From assembly GCF_026230105.1 (NCBI RefSeq), contig NC_079477.1, forward strand, positions 6,639,001 through 6,703,000: a stretch of 64,000 bases of DNA, in the 5' to 3' direction. How positions within the stretch are numbered: the stretch's first letter is position 1; every line of letters starts with the position of its first letter. Source of the stretch: Diorhabda sublineata (taxonomy: Eukaryota > Arthropoda > Insecta > Coleoptera > Chrysomelidae). The notes under the pieces are model-generated. The model had not been told where the DNA came from, did no database searches, and saw only the letters and a program-made list of their open reading frames with translations. Positions 21,701 to 32,600 of this stretch are shown piece by piece. A program made the translations under genes and the position numbers.

Positions 21701-23119
21701 TAACAAATTCACTCAGAAAAATAGGATATCGATAGCTAAGAAAAAGGATTAGGAATTTCAGGCTTCTTGTGCTAAGTAGTTGGTTTCTTTATTTTGGTTT
21801 TTATAACGTGTCATTTAACAAAGCCAAAAAAGTATTTCGTTTGTGTATTATTCAAAGTAGATAGTTTTTCTTCTAAATAAATTAATTTTCTAAGCTAATA
21901 TTTAACTATTTCGTTAGAAAAAGATCCAGCACGTTATTCGAGCAATGTTAAATGCGCAAGACCCAACTTTGTTAGAAGAAACATTTGTTACGATTGATTT
22001 CAATTTCTTTTAGTTCATGTTAATTTTTCGAAATCTTTTGACTTAACCCATAACCTCTCACTATCTCTTTAGAAATTTAAATACTTCTTCCAAAATCAGT
22101 CTGAGTACTATCCGATTGTTATGTTAAATAATGCCGAGAAGTCAAAAACCAAATTTATCTTCTCTCCTTATCGTTTCTATTTATGTGGTCTTATAACATG
22201 TATCCAATGGAAAAATTCACAAAATTATCGTTCACCATCACAATTGACTTAATATTTTCAACAAACAAAACAATCTTTAGTATCTTGAAAAACAAATAAC
22301 TTTATCTATTATCTTTTGTATAAAAATTATATATATAGATACCGATGGTAAATGAGGTGAGTAAAATGTATCAAAATAAAGGATTTCTACTATTATCCTC
22401 TGAAATAGTTTCAAAATTCAATATTTCGAAAATGTATTCTGCCGTTCTTCGAAGGAGAAAATAATTTCTTCCCTGGCTAATGCCTAGACGAATATTAAAT
22501 AACAACTTCTCTGAAGACCGTGTACCTACATGTACCAAATGCGCTGCTCTTTGACGTTGTCCTCAGTTCGGGTCTCAAACCTCAACAAAAAGGTTTTAAA
22601 CTGCTCTGATGAGAAGTAATATCGTATAAACTAGTCAGTAGTTACAACTTCTCTTCACAATTGCGAGTCATTGGGGATTTTAATATCGACAAAATGGTCG
22701 ATTTATATCACGCTCTTCAGAGGAGTTGTAATTCAATGTGATAGAAATAATTCTATCGCACGTCATTTTGAATATTGATTTCCCATGAATTTCAAGTTTT
22801 TACAAGAATTAATAGCATTTAAAGCCACCGCAAATCTAAATTAATTATTTCCCATACGATGAATACATAAAGTTGGTCAACTTTGGTGTTTCATTGCCAC
22901 GTTCCCAATAAATAAACGCTTATATACGTATATATACGTACAACAGTCATTTTTGAAAAAAAACATATTTAAAAGAATCAAAACTTAAATGACCTAGTAA
23001 AAACATCTAATTGCTACATTTTTTTTGATAGAACAACTGTTAATGTTAGACTTGCAATTAGTGTCATACTAATATTAATATTATGGCTTCTTAAACCGAA
23101 AGAGAAAGGACATAAATTC
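21701..23119. other. AT-rich stretch, no gene recognised
   Basis: No motif found. Bases 22490-22720 are GC-richer but give no recognisable protein on either strand. Confidence 0.5.
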
Positions 23120-23890
23120 TAATGATGGTAGGTTATGGCGATAAACTTCTAAGTCATGAAACAGCATGTGCTTTATATAACGAAACACATTTTGAAATAT
23201 CTCCAATTGCTAGAAGCCCACTAAGCAGAATTTAATGAAACAGGAATCGCAAGGGATGCTCCAAAATCTAGAAGACTAGAGATAAGCGACGATGCAAAGT
23301 TGGATATTTTGTTGTTATAAGAAGACAACTCTCACGCAACTACGACAGTTGTTTTACAACTAAAAAATGTATGAATCGTCAAGAGGAGATTTATTGATTC
23401 GTATTTCTTCCGCTGGAACTCAACTGCTGAGCGATATTTAGAATATATTACTACGGCAGTGCTTTCTGACCTAATTGCGGCATTTCCGGATCCCAATAAT
23501 AGAAAAAAACTTGGATCCCTGTATCCGGTTCCGACAAGATGGTGCACCACCACATCATGATTTCATTACTGGAATATTTCTGGAGATTGAAGGAAGGTGG
23601 ATTGGAAGACGTGAATCAATGGAATGGCAACCTAGGGCATCCCCTTGAGTTTTTTCTATGAGAACATTTGAAAAGTCGGGTCTACGTTAACCAACCAGAT
23701 AATCACGAAGTGTAGAGTCCGAACATAACGTTGATAGAACGGCATCAATTTAGGGAACAGATATTTCATCTGTAGGGAGCGCTACTTTTCAAGAAGTACT
23801 TGTTTAAATGCTTACGCGGGAATCCTTGTTACTATTGACACAGAACTAATATAATACGAATACAGAAAAGAAGCAGATGAGTTTTTTAGT
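23120..23890 (+). pseudogene. Tc3-like DDE transposase relic with internal deletion
   Basis: The plus strand begins with the N-terminal region: ACALYNETHFEISPIARSPL, then ARDAPKSRRLEISDDAKLDI (helix-turn-helix region with RSGRPxxSDD). NSHATTTVVLQL follows. After a large deletion it reads STAERYLEYITTAVLSDLIA (TGERYLExLQTxVVPxL), then FRQDGAPPHHDFIT with the second Asp (FQQDGAPPH). Then come GRWIGRRESMEWQPRASP, where the third acidic region is damaged, and EKSGLR--TR--SRSVESEH for the tail. Compare the family end WPxRSPDLTPLDFFLWG...KVYV. The first Asp region is deleted. Frameshifts throughout. Confidence 0.85.
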
Positions 23891-23930
23891 AACCAAAATT
23901 TTATGCGCGTCTACCAGTTTGTATTTACGC

Positions 23931-23994
<64 letters not shown>

Positions 23995-24005
23995 GTAATA
24001 ATAGT
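23931..24005. repeat. (AAT)n microsatellite
   Basis: About 25 tandem AAT units, nearly perfect until AATAGTAATAATAG at the right end. It starts 40 bp after the transposase relic. Confidence 0.98.
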
Positions 24006-24250
24006 ATCGGTATCTCCTGAATACTTGCGCAGCCAGTGCTAAAGATCTTGATCTATGATTGTATACATAAATATGAAATGTGAAGAATCCTACACTTTCC
24101 GGACTACTGGTATCTATACTTCGTGTACGGGATAATAATACTAATATCGGTACCCCCTGAATATTAGGGCAGCCAGTGGTAAAAAAGAGAACTATGATCT
24201 GAGTCTATTACCTGATAATTATACTTTGTGCAGATAATTTTGAAGATATG
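24003..24250. repeat. imperfect tandem duplication, about 145-bp period
   Basis: ATCGGTATCTCCTGAATACT (from 24007) and ATCGGTACCCCCTGAATATT (from about 24149) are followed in both units by GCAGCCAGTG and later by TACTTcGTGtA / TACTTTGTGcA. Two diverged direct copies of one unit, adjoining the AAT tract, which may have helped generate them. Confidence 0.6.
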
Positions 24251-24618
24251 AATTAGATATGAAATGGGTCACAATTTGAATGATTCCTCTAAGAAATATT
24301 TTTGGTTTTATAGACTGTTTAATTAATTTATCAATTATTAGTAAAATTAGGTTTATATCGATTTTTATTAATTTTCTACTTTTTTATGTGGCCCCTACTT
24401 TAATAGAGATAAACAAGTTTTATTAAATGATGGAAAAAACTTAGCTTCTTATTTAACTAAATATTTATGACGTCAGATATATAATATATATAATAAACCG
24501 TTTGACGTGTTTTTCCATTTTTGACCATTATACGTTTTATTCATTTTGGGCATCTCTCATCATAACCATAACCCTGTAAATACATATCAAAATGGGTTGC
24601 GTTAAGTATATTATGATA
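24251..24618. other. AT-rich spacer
   Basis: No coding motif. Confidence 0.5.
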
Positions 24619-25486
24619 CACACTTCTCCAAAAGTCTTGGCCCCCCATGTAAACTTTTAAGTTTGCTTATGTATAGATTATAGCCGACACATAGCTGCTC
24701 ATCTCCAATGGGCTCAAGAGCACAGTGATTGGGTTTTACAGCAATGGCATAACATTCTCCGACGAGTCCCGATTTGGTTTCCACAGTCGACGGGAAAGGG
24801 GTCTGGAGAGGTCCAGGTAGATGGGATCGACTCAATTTTACCAGAAATATTGTGCTCTGTCATGGCGGGTCCGTGATTTTTGTGGGGGTATGGTCGCCGT
24901 ACACCACTTATTGTCATTAAGCAAACAATGAATATGGAGCAAATTTCATTTTTCAAGATATAATGCCGACCACATCGCACGGAAATGGTACGAAACATTC
25001 TAGAGGAAGGAGATATCCAAAGAATGATTTGGCCAGCAAATCCATCAGACATGAATCCCATTGAACATGTGCGGGATTATATTGGCAGAGCAGTATCCAA
25101 TCGAAAAAATGTAACCCTTGAAAACCTGACTGCTGCCATTCAAGAAGAGTTTGACAATATGGCTGACCATGTTATCGATAACTTGCTTCGCGGGATGCCG
25201 AGACGCGTTAGCCAATTGATTGTAAGAAGAGGCGGTCATACGAACTATTAATTTGTTTTTTTTTATTACATTATATCTGTTTTTTTAACATAAAAAATTT
25301 CACATTTCAATATTTTGCAAATTTTTTGTTACTTGGCTTACTGTACATTTTCGGTTACGTAAATTTAAATTTTTTTGCTTCACTTATATTGTTATTACAC
25401 TAAAGTATAAGATTGAGCACATTTTATGAATTTAAAAATATTTTGTTATTAAATAACCAAGGGGCCAAGACTTTTGGAGATGTCAG
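24619..25486 (+). mobile_element. Tc1 element, internally deleted, with terminal inverted repeats
   Basis: Both ends carry TCTCCAAAAGTCTTGGCCCC (24625-24644 and, inverted, 25461-25480). Outside this the ends align as CACACTT and CTGACA up to flanking TA dinucleotides (24617-24618 and 25487-25488), the Tc1/mariner target duplication. At 868 bp the copy is about half the length of a full Tc1. It contains the start of the catalytic domain and an intact C-terminal segment of the transposase. Other copies of the family should share this 28-bp terminus. Confidence 0.9.
24700..25251 (+). pseudogene. Tc1 transposase, deleted centre, open C-terminus
   Basis: The plus strand reads AHLQWAQEHSDWVLQQWHNI (segment before the first Asp; the expected LFSDESRF is degraded), then traces of PGEVQVDGIDSI. 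A deletion follows. From 24985 an 88-codon open frame runs VVRNILEEGDIQRMIWPANP-like sequence into SDMNPIEHVRDYIGRAVSN, with the last catalytic Glu in NPIEHV. It continues to LENLTAAIQEEFDN, the ending RGMPRRVSQLIVRRGGHTNY and a stop. This is the normal C-terminus of these DD34E proteins. The HTH region and the first two catalytic residues are missing or damaged, so the product would be inactive. Confidence 0.9.
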
Positions 25487-26697
25487 TACATATATTCTAC
25501 AATAAACTTACAAAATATAACGCAAAATTTATGTTAATACTACTTTTTTTTCTCTTCCTTTCGCTCTCAAACTGCTATTTAACAATGACTTGTGGTTTTT
25601 GTAAAAAGATATGATGTCATGTACTGTTTGTTAAAACTTTCAGAGATATTGAAAAAGAATTCGAACGCAGATAGTCGGTGAGAACATATTTCTGAGAAAT
25701 GAACATCGATTAAGTGAAGCTAAATCATAGAGAAGAATAGATTGATAAATTATTCTCATTAATGGATATATGTAAATATCTATTTAGTAGTAAAAACGCA
25801 ATTTTTAATTGATACGTTTCGTTGTTGGTTGCAAGCAGTAAAAATCTTACTTTTTCTATAAAAGGTTGATCTTTGATTCTAAATAACATTGAGTAGATTT
25901 GATTGACTCCATAATTAAATTTCTTTCACATTATATGATTGTCCACTGACTATGGCTTCCAAAAATTTCACTGTGGAATTAAAAACATATTTTATTAAGC
26001 AATAGTTTTTCCCTACGATAAATTATGAAAATGATAGACTGCACACGCCATTTTAAATAAGCAAGTAGCTTATTTCACATATTTACTAATACATACATGT
26101 ATTGAAATTTTTCTTTTTCTTATGTTATATAAGGATACATAACGATAGAGGGAATACGCGAATACAACATGAATCTGGCTGGGTATCGAAAGGCAAAAGG
26201 CCAAATTTAAGAAGACTGAAGAAGTAGATAGTATGATTTTTTGAGGTTATATTAGTGTTTACAATAAAAATTGAAAGTTTGTTGTGATTTGTGTTCAAAT
26301 ATATACTAGTGTCTGCAAGATAACTTAAACGTTAAAATTAAGTATTATTACTATTACTGGGTAATGTATAAAGTAGTTGAATAAAAATTTACTAATTGTT
26401 ATAATAACAACATTACATTTAACTTTTATAACGTCTTAGAAAAAAAGTAAAACAAAATAATTAATAATTATTTAGCTTTTGTTAGGTATCTAATATAGCT
26501 ACAAAAAATTTATTTATTATTATAAAATATTTCATAATCATTGTTTTCGTTTTTGTCATCTCTACTATTACAAAATAAAAAATATATTGTAGGATTTTTT
26601 AACTTTTCCGCACACGTGTTTGTATACTTTTCAGCACATGTGTGATATTGTTTAATCGACTTTCTTATTTAAAAACTACGTTTTTTGACGTAGTCGT
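25487..26697. other. AT-rich stretch, no gene recognised
   Basis: No motif seen on either strand. Confidence 0.5.
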
Positions 26698-26817
26698 AGG
26701 AAAAATAGTGTACAAAACTCGTTGGAAAGTGTATTTCGCATTCGTTACGTTTCAGCAACAGTAACTAGTGCGAAATGTCTCACTTTGCAAACTCGTTATG
26801 TAATATACTATTTCCTT
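26698..26817. repeat. imperfect palindrome, about 120 bp
   Basis: GGAAAAATAGTGTACAAAAC, ACTCGTTGGAAAGTG and TTTCGCATTCGTTACG on the left are mirrored on the right by GTAACTAGTGCGAAATGTC, TCACTTTGCAAACTCGTTAT and TATACTATTTCC. Arms of about 50 bp pair around GTTTCAGCAACA with a few mismatches. It could be a small fold-back element or the centre of one. No target duplication was identified. Confidence 0.6.
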
Positions 26818-28099
26818 CCCCCTATATGGCAAACAACGCATTTTAACACTGTTTTGAATGACGAAAGTACCAATTACCAACAAGGTATCGATTGCCCTTG
26901 ACGAAGTGTGGGTACTATTGTAGCAAATAGTAGCCCGATCCGCACAAAGAGTAAAGAAAGAAATATAATTTAGTTTAGCTACCGTATAACTAGTAGCAAA
27001 AGTAATGTGAGCGGGTTTCAGTACCAAATAATATTTTGCGTCTCGAACCGGTCCTGTATAAATCTAATCACCAAATAATACACAATATACGTCGTATCAA
27101 TATACTTTCGCAATTAAACAACACTTAAACATGGGAAAAAAGACAAATATTAATCTTTGCTACTACAAATGATTGTTGTGCGTTTGTTTAAATAACGATA
27201 ATGTTGTTTCAAAAAAAGTGTCACTGACGAAAATAGATATTCACGGCATTGAAATAACGGAAAATTATGATAAAAATTCAAAGTTAATAGTAGGTGTTAC
27301 TATACCATAAAGAATTAAACTAATAAAAAGTCGTATTTTTACCTTGGACTGTATTAATTATAGAATTTTTAATAAAAATACCGTTATACGTCATCAATAT
27401 CGTTGACTTTACGTCGTAATGCTACAGACTATTTAAAATATCTCAAATAATATGAAATTATCACGAATAAACACGAGCAATCATGGACGTAGTCAAATGA
27501 AGAAAAATTGTAATATAATTTAGATCTTATGATAAGAGATTGAGATTTAATTGATTTTGTTGTTTGTAGAGTAGAATTTCATTCATTCAAAGATTTGAAT
27601 AATTTTATTTTATTCATTCGATGGTCCCCTTATAAATAACTATGTATTGCTTTGAGTTTTCATATTTCTTAATAAATGTTCTAGATATAAAGACGAGCAG
27701 TAAGATTTTTTTCAAAATAAATCCCGAGAAGGGATTTTTGAAATTTCAAATTTTCGACGAAAGCTATAAGAGAAATTTTTCTCTATAATTGAAGAATTTT
27801 CAGGATAAATTGTAAAAAAAAATTTCAAATATATTGAATTTTCAGCAGTTTATGATTTTTTATTATATTTTTTTCACCTCCCTCGAGAGTTGTTTGACAA
27901 AAAAATTTTACTGTCCGAGTCTACAGTCTTTAAACAACTTATATTCGGTATTTATCTCAAAATTCCGGACTATAGAAAATTATATCATTTTCCAATTACG
28001 AAAAAGGATGAAATAATAACCAATTGTTTTGGGGTGAAAATGAAAATATAAGGTTAATTTTCACGGCCAGTAACCAGAAAATATTGGGGCAATTTAAAA
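26818..28099. other. AT-rich stretch, no gene recognised
   Basis: No coding motif found; open frames here are short and uninformative. Confidence 0.5.
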
Positions 28100-28600
28100 A
28101 AACTTGTGCTGGAGTACAAAAATTTTCTATAAAATCTGGTGAGTGATGGCTGCAAGATCCAGTTTGTTTGGGTATTCGTTCACTCTGGCAACGACGAGAC
28201 AGTTTCAATCACCAGATTTGGATTAGGAAAACCATTATCCAGTTCAGAACTCATTTTTTGTGTAGTTATTACAACTATGAGTAGTCTATTCACTGAGATG
28301 GATCTTTTAACAACTGCTCCATTTAAACAGGCGCAAAATTCAATTAGTCAATGATCTTCTAATCGAATATGGTCATCTAAGATTCCATCTTCATGCTATA
28401 TCCATCATAGACGAACTGAAATACGGTGGTGCATGTCTGCAGATCACTTCATCGGTTAGTTCCTAACAGGTTCAAATACAAGCGTTACAGTTTGCCTCGT
28501 GACGTTAAGGGTTCAAGCCAAGGTGTCTCATTAGTTTTTGAATGTCCTCGGCCTCTAGTAGTTTTAAGTGCGCTATGGTCCCAAACTTAATTATTGAACT
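28100..28600 (+). pseudogene. R1-type LINE RNase H and C-terminal fragment
   Basis: The plus strand reads KIQFVWVFVHSGNDETVSIT, corresponding to the RNase H strand and loop VxFVWVPxHxGIxGNExAD. It continues GLGKPLSSSELIFCVV, like the linker AxxGSxxxLxGPEPFCGI. Then it reads, in another frame, LIEYGHLRFHLHAISIIDEL, matching LTGHCxLxxHLHxIGLxD just before the terminal zinc knuckle (CxxC..HxxxxC), here degraded (GGACLQIT). The order fits the last third of an R1/I-type ORF2. Frameshifts and missing cysteines show it is dead. Confidence is moderate because each match is partial. Confidence 0.6.
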
Positions 28601-29497
28601 ATATATAGTTAAGTACGAATTTTTATCTACAGTCAGGTAAACTTTGTCCTCTTTAGGTTGTTAAATTTTTCTTGTTTCTAATTGTTGTCTGTCATTATCC
28701 CACAACATTGTTTCCTTCTATTTTCTTATCCATTCTTTCTGTATTCTCTAAGTTATCTCCTTTATGTATCATCTTTTTCGTAATCTCTCAGATTACATCT
28801 ATTATTTTCAATTCGTTGTATAACGTATGAATTTTGTTATTTGTACGTCTGACCCACCATATAACAATATCAAAACTCATCTCTTATACTTCAACGATCA
28901 GACAATATGGTAAAATTGTGACGAAAAGGATATGTTACTTTTAACGATATTTGCATTATAAATGCGGTATATACTGCTCACACTGTATAATAATTAAAAC
29001 GTGTCTTATTGATGTTGTTTCGGGGTCAGTTACCATAAATTTTACGACACTGTTGAACATAATAGAAAATTATTTACAGTTCGGAGCCGCGTATGCCGAG
29101 AAAAGATGGAAAAAATTTTACTACTACGTAAATCTGCATTATAAATATTTTATGTTATTTACTGTATTTTTAGCGGTGATCGTTTGAGAAATATTGAAAA
29201 AACTCCATCACTCATAGTCAGTTTCCTCTCAAACAAACTGTCTGGTTATTTTAAGATTTTTCCGAGTCTCTCAGTTGTCTTGTTGTCTTATGATTTAGTA
29301 CAATTTCCATACAATAGACACAATAATCACCTGTCAATATACAATATTGTTGTTATTAAAAAATTGTTACGAGTAGATTGATTGATAGGTACTAATAAAA
29401 GTTTTTGTTCGATGCAAAATTACAGCTGTGGTTCAATTTAATGAGAAACAATTGAACGAACCATGGGAAAAAATTATTATCTAGCAACCGCTTAGAA
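28601..29497. other. AT-rich stretch, no gene recognised
   Basis: Open frames at 28951-29381 have no motif. Confidence 0.5.
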
Positions 29498-29530
29498 CAG
29501 TGTTTCCCAACCTTTTTTGTACCATTTTGT
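29498..29530. mobile_element. hAT-like terminal sequence
   Basis: CAGTGTTTCCCAACCTTTTT starts at 29498 and is followed by GTACC- and CCCCCCTT-containing subterminal sequence, the common layout of insect hAT ends. The preceding 8 bases, GCTTAGAA, could be one target duplication; I found no second copy. It may be the 3' end of the hAT relic whose C-terminal coding part lies at 30233-30535. Confidence 0.5.
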
Positions 29531-29849
29531 ACTTTTCTACAATTCTTATGCCCCCCTTATTTCACATATATAGTTTTTAATGGGTTTTAGAAAGAAATTA
29601 CTAGGAAATTGTTTATTAAATTTTCAAAACATTTAATGAAAAAATGAAATTCAAATTCCAAATCCTTGCCGTATTTTATCGGATGACAAATGGTAAGTTG
29701 CTCTTATAATTTTGAGATGGGTGAAATGAACCAAATAATAAAAACATACATTGAGTGACAGAATTAGTCATTTTCATTTGAAATGGGTTTCAGTTCAATG
29801 GAAGATTTTCAACAGACGCAATAAAGTTTTTAGAAAAATGACAAAAATG

Positions 29850-30200
29850 ACTGGCTAGAGAATGACTATTAATGGTAAATATTTTCGAAGTGAACGTTAT
29901 AATCAAATCGTTTTTGGAAGCTATGGAAAATTTGTTCAATTGTAGATGATGAAATATTTGGAATTCTTTATATAATATCTACTCTCAAATCATCTTTGGT
30001 CTTGGGTTTTTCTGCATAACAGGAAGCACCATAAAAACAAATCACACGGGCTTAAATCCAGTGAATATGGGAGCCACTCTATACTTTTTTGTGTAATATC
30101 TATATGCTTCACTATAGTTTTTACTTCTAGAATAAAAGCAGATGAGATACACCTTTTCTTCGTTCGTAAGGCCACTTATTTTAAAGTACATGTACTGCTC
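29850..30200 (-). pseudogene. DDE transposon deletion derivative: N-terminus joined to C-terminus
   Basis: Minus strand from 30195: GLTNEEKVYLICFYSRSKNY and SEAYRYYTKKY, the first helix of the N-terminal DNA-binding domain in a Tc1/mariner-like family (TxxEKVxLVxxFFxxxxSxxxAxR). Without an intervening catalytic region this passes straight into QKSIEWLPYSLDLSPCDLFL, the WPPxSPDLSPCDFFLWG block. It then reads AEKPKTKDDLRVDII and QIFHSFQKRFDYNV, the usual end. About 200 residues between the two are missing. The join is near 30080-30095. Confidence 0.7.
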
Positions 30201-30232
30201 CTTAAAGCATCTCAATAGAAACTGACAACATT

Positions 30233-30535
30233 CTAGAATATAGTTGAATACAGTCTTATACGGTAGAGTAGAGTGAGAAAGAGATGCATATACTTTAGGC
30301 AACTCCCCTGTATATTAGGATCCAATTTAGATAGGTTCCTCTTTCTTTTCTTTACCTGTGAATCATTTATAATACTAAATCCACATTCAGCTGAATATGA
30401 AGAAACGGTAGCAATAGTTACCTTGCACACTTGGTTGAATTTGGTTATTCGATTTCCTGCTGCCTCACAAAGCCATGCCATCGCTCCTTTCCATATCAAT
30501 AAAGTTATAACCGACTCTTTCAATCTTTTTGACAC
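30233..30535 (-). pseudogene. hAT-like transposase C-terminal (dimerisation) relic
   Basis: The minus strand is open for 100 codons and reads SKRLKESVITLLIWKG, then TIATVSSYSAECGFSIINDS and QVKKRKRNLSKLDPN. hAT transposases end with a dimerisation region containing (V/A)SSxxxExxFSxxxxIxxKxRNRLS, which this resembles (SSYSAECGFS..KKRKRNLS). No BED finger or catalytic domain is visible. The hAT-like terminus at 29498 lies on the expected 3' side, with the deletion derivative at 29850-30200 between them, suggesting a nested insertion. Confidence 0.45.
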
Positions 30536-31165
30536 TGCTTATTTTATACATCAGAAAAATCCACGAACATTGGCTGCATCATCCGTGATAGGAAATCAAT
30601 TTGTTGATGATTGACAATAATGTTACGAACTCGTCCACGACATAGGCTGTGAATTTGATCCTTTCCGGTTATAATGGAATTCTAAAATTAGGCGAATTCA
30701 CGGCGCGTCTGATGTGCTATTTATAAATATTGATTTATGTTGTTTTTTATAAAATAATTTCTAGGAAGGTCTTTTATTTATTTGTTTCGTTTGTTTATTT
30801 CCGAATTTTGGAAAAACTTGTTTTGACTATAAAAAGGAGTTTGTATAGCGAAGTTAGTAAGTTAATAATAAATGGGGATAGTGAACTCAATAGTTAAGTA
30901 TTGGTGATTAATTAATTTATTATATGAGTTAGATAAGTCGAGTGTTAGTGTTTAAATAAATTAAGTGAGTAAAAGACAGTGTTTATAAATTCACACCACC
31001 GTTAGAAATAGTTTAAATAAATAAGAAATAAAATGGTATTCATTTACTTCAAATTTTTTGAGAAAACGAAATTGTTCATTTTTTATTTATATGCTTAATA
31101 ATTTAATAAGGATAATGAAACCAAATATCTTCGATTTAACATCCTTGAAGTTACTTATTTACGTA
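30536..31165. other. AT-rich stretch, no gene recognised
   Basis: No motif seen. GTTCGTAAC-type palindromes occur near 30625 but are short. Confidence 0.45.
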
Positions 31166-31756
31166 ATTTTATACTTTCGCTGTCCTCTCGTTTTTTAACT
31201 CTAGAGAATCGAAAAATCATCCGGCTTCTATGAATTTTTTTTCAAAATCTTCGTTTTTATAGCGAATTTACGACAAAAAATTATGGGAATAAAAAAAAAT
31301 TAAAACTTATATTGGTTTCAGGGCTTTAAATGTTCATGAAAATGCACTTACGTATAATTATTGATAAATGTTTTCTAAATCATCAAATGAAGTTGTTATA
31401 ATTTTTTTTTCATAATTTACACAAAAAACGAACAAATTGAAAAAAAATTATAGAATGATTCATCATGTTTTTACAATTGAAAATAATAACGATTTCTCTT
31501 AAAATTGACCTTTTCTCACATATAATCGCTTATACCTTTTTTATTTATTAATCATTAAAGTTATATGAACAAAACATTCTTAAAATCACTTATTGTAATC
31601 AAGTGTACAATATTAAAAGGTAACTTTGAAAAATTGAAAATTTTCACCATTAAAAAAATGGTATCTTACTAAGTTGACTGTTAAAAAGAATCGAGAGGGG
31701 GGTGGGGATGTTTGAAAAGCAGACTAAATGTGAACATTTGTTTTAACACACCTTCT

Positions 31757-31771
31757 CTAACCTAACCCAAA
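31757..31771. repeat. left stub of telomere-like repeat
   Basis: TAACCTAACCCAAAC, about 1.5 units of the same repeat as the main array, lies on the far side of the inserted LINE-like fragment. It indicates that the fragment interrupts the array. Confidence 0.75.
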
Positions 31772-32088
31772 CTTTTTTATTTTTTTTTTATTTTTTTGCC
31801 CAGAGGTGGGGTGGAAGCTAATGCCTTCCTCACAACGGGCAGGTGCAAATGCTGTGGGTTTGTGTGGGACTCTCACCCACTAAACCACCCTCCTCAATCC
31901 TCGGGAGTGTCGTACGCCGAGAGGACAACAAATTGTCATTGCATCAGCGTTCAACACTTAATTCTTTGGATTTTTGAGCTGTTTCTTAGCTTCACTCCTG
32001 TCCACCAGTCCGTCAAGACGGCACAAGAAGAGAGAAAGTTACTGAGCCACTCCACCAACTTTAAGGTCCTACAGCTCCCAGGAGTGGA
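31772..32088 (-). mobile_element. poly(A)-ended LINE fragment, probably R1/TRAS-SART clade, inside telomere-like repeats
   Basis: This is a 290-bp GC-rich island bordered on the left by T-runs (31773-31797), which is a poly(A) tail if read on the minus strand. It is bordered on both sides by CCTAACCCAA units. Minus-strand text just before the tail includes GGTTTAGTGGGTGAGAGTCC and peptide-like SSRRTTLPRIEEGGLVGESP. This resembles, from memory, the 3' ends of R1-clade elements, which include the telomere-specific TRAS and SART families of insects. 5'-truncated at the right. A 102-codon plus-strand frame here is a shadow. The clade is inferred; insertion inside the array is seen directly. Confidence 0.6.
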
Positions 32089-32600
32089 ACCTAACCCAAC
32101 CTAACCCAACCTAACCCAACCTAACCCAACCTAACCCAACCTAACCCAACCTAACCCATCCTAACCCATCCTAACCCAACCTAACCCAACCTAACCCAAC
32201 CTAACCCAACCTAACCCAACCTAACCCAACCTAACCCAACCTAACCCAACCTAACCCAACCCAACCCAACCTAACCCAACCTAACCCAACCTAGCCAACC
32301 TAACCCAACCTAACCCAACCTAACCCAACCTAATCCAACCTAATCCAACCTAACCCAACCTAACCCAACCTAACCCAACCTAACCCAACCTAACCCAACC
32401 TAACCCAACCTAACCCAACCTAACCCAACCTAACCCAACCTAACCCAACCTAACCCAACCTAACCCAACCTAACCCAACCTAAGCCAACCTAACCCAACC
32501 TAACCCAACCTAACACATCCTAACCCAACCTAACCCAACCTAACCCAACCTAACCCGACCTAACCTAACCCAACCTAATTCAACCTAACCTAACCTAACC
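32089..32600. repeat. telomere-like array (CCTAACCCAA)n = (TTGGGTTAGG)n on minus strand
   Basis: About 51 tandem copies of a 10-bp unit, made of one TTAGG and one TTGGG pentamer. Variants are few: CCCATC at 32153-32172, a 9-bp unit at about 32291 shifting the phase, TAATCC at about 32331-32350, and a run of plain CCTAA units at the right end (32565-32600). Homogeneity is far higher than in the surrounding DNA. TTAGG is the ancestral insect telomere repeat and TTGGG occurs in some beetles. A strictly alternating compound unit is unusual. Confidence 0.95.

Noticed and set aside
22490..22720. GC-richer patch, possible exon
   Set aside because: Multiple stops in every frame and no motif.
30273..30614. 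113-codon plus-strand frame
   Set aside because: Antisense of the hAT-like relic, which shows the better motif match.
31796..32104. 102-codon plus-strand frame with cysteines (CKCC)
   Set aside because: It runs through the poly(A)-ended LINE fragment on the opposite strand and into the telomere-like array. Treated as a shadow.
32089..32600. CRISPR-like periodic array
   Set aside because: 10-bp units without spacers. It is a simple tandem repeat of telomere type.
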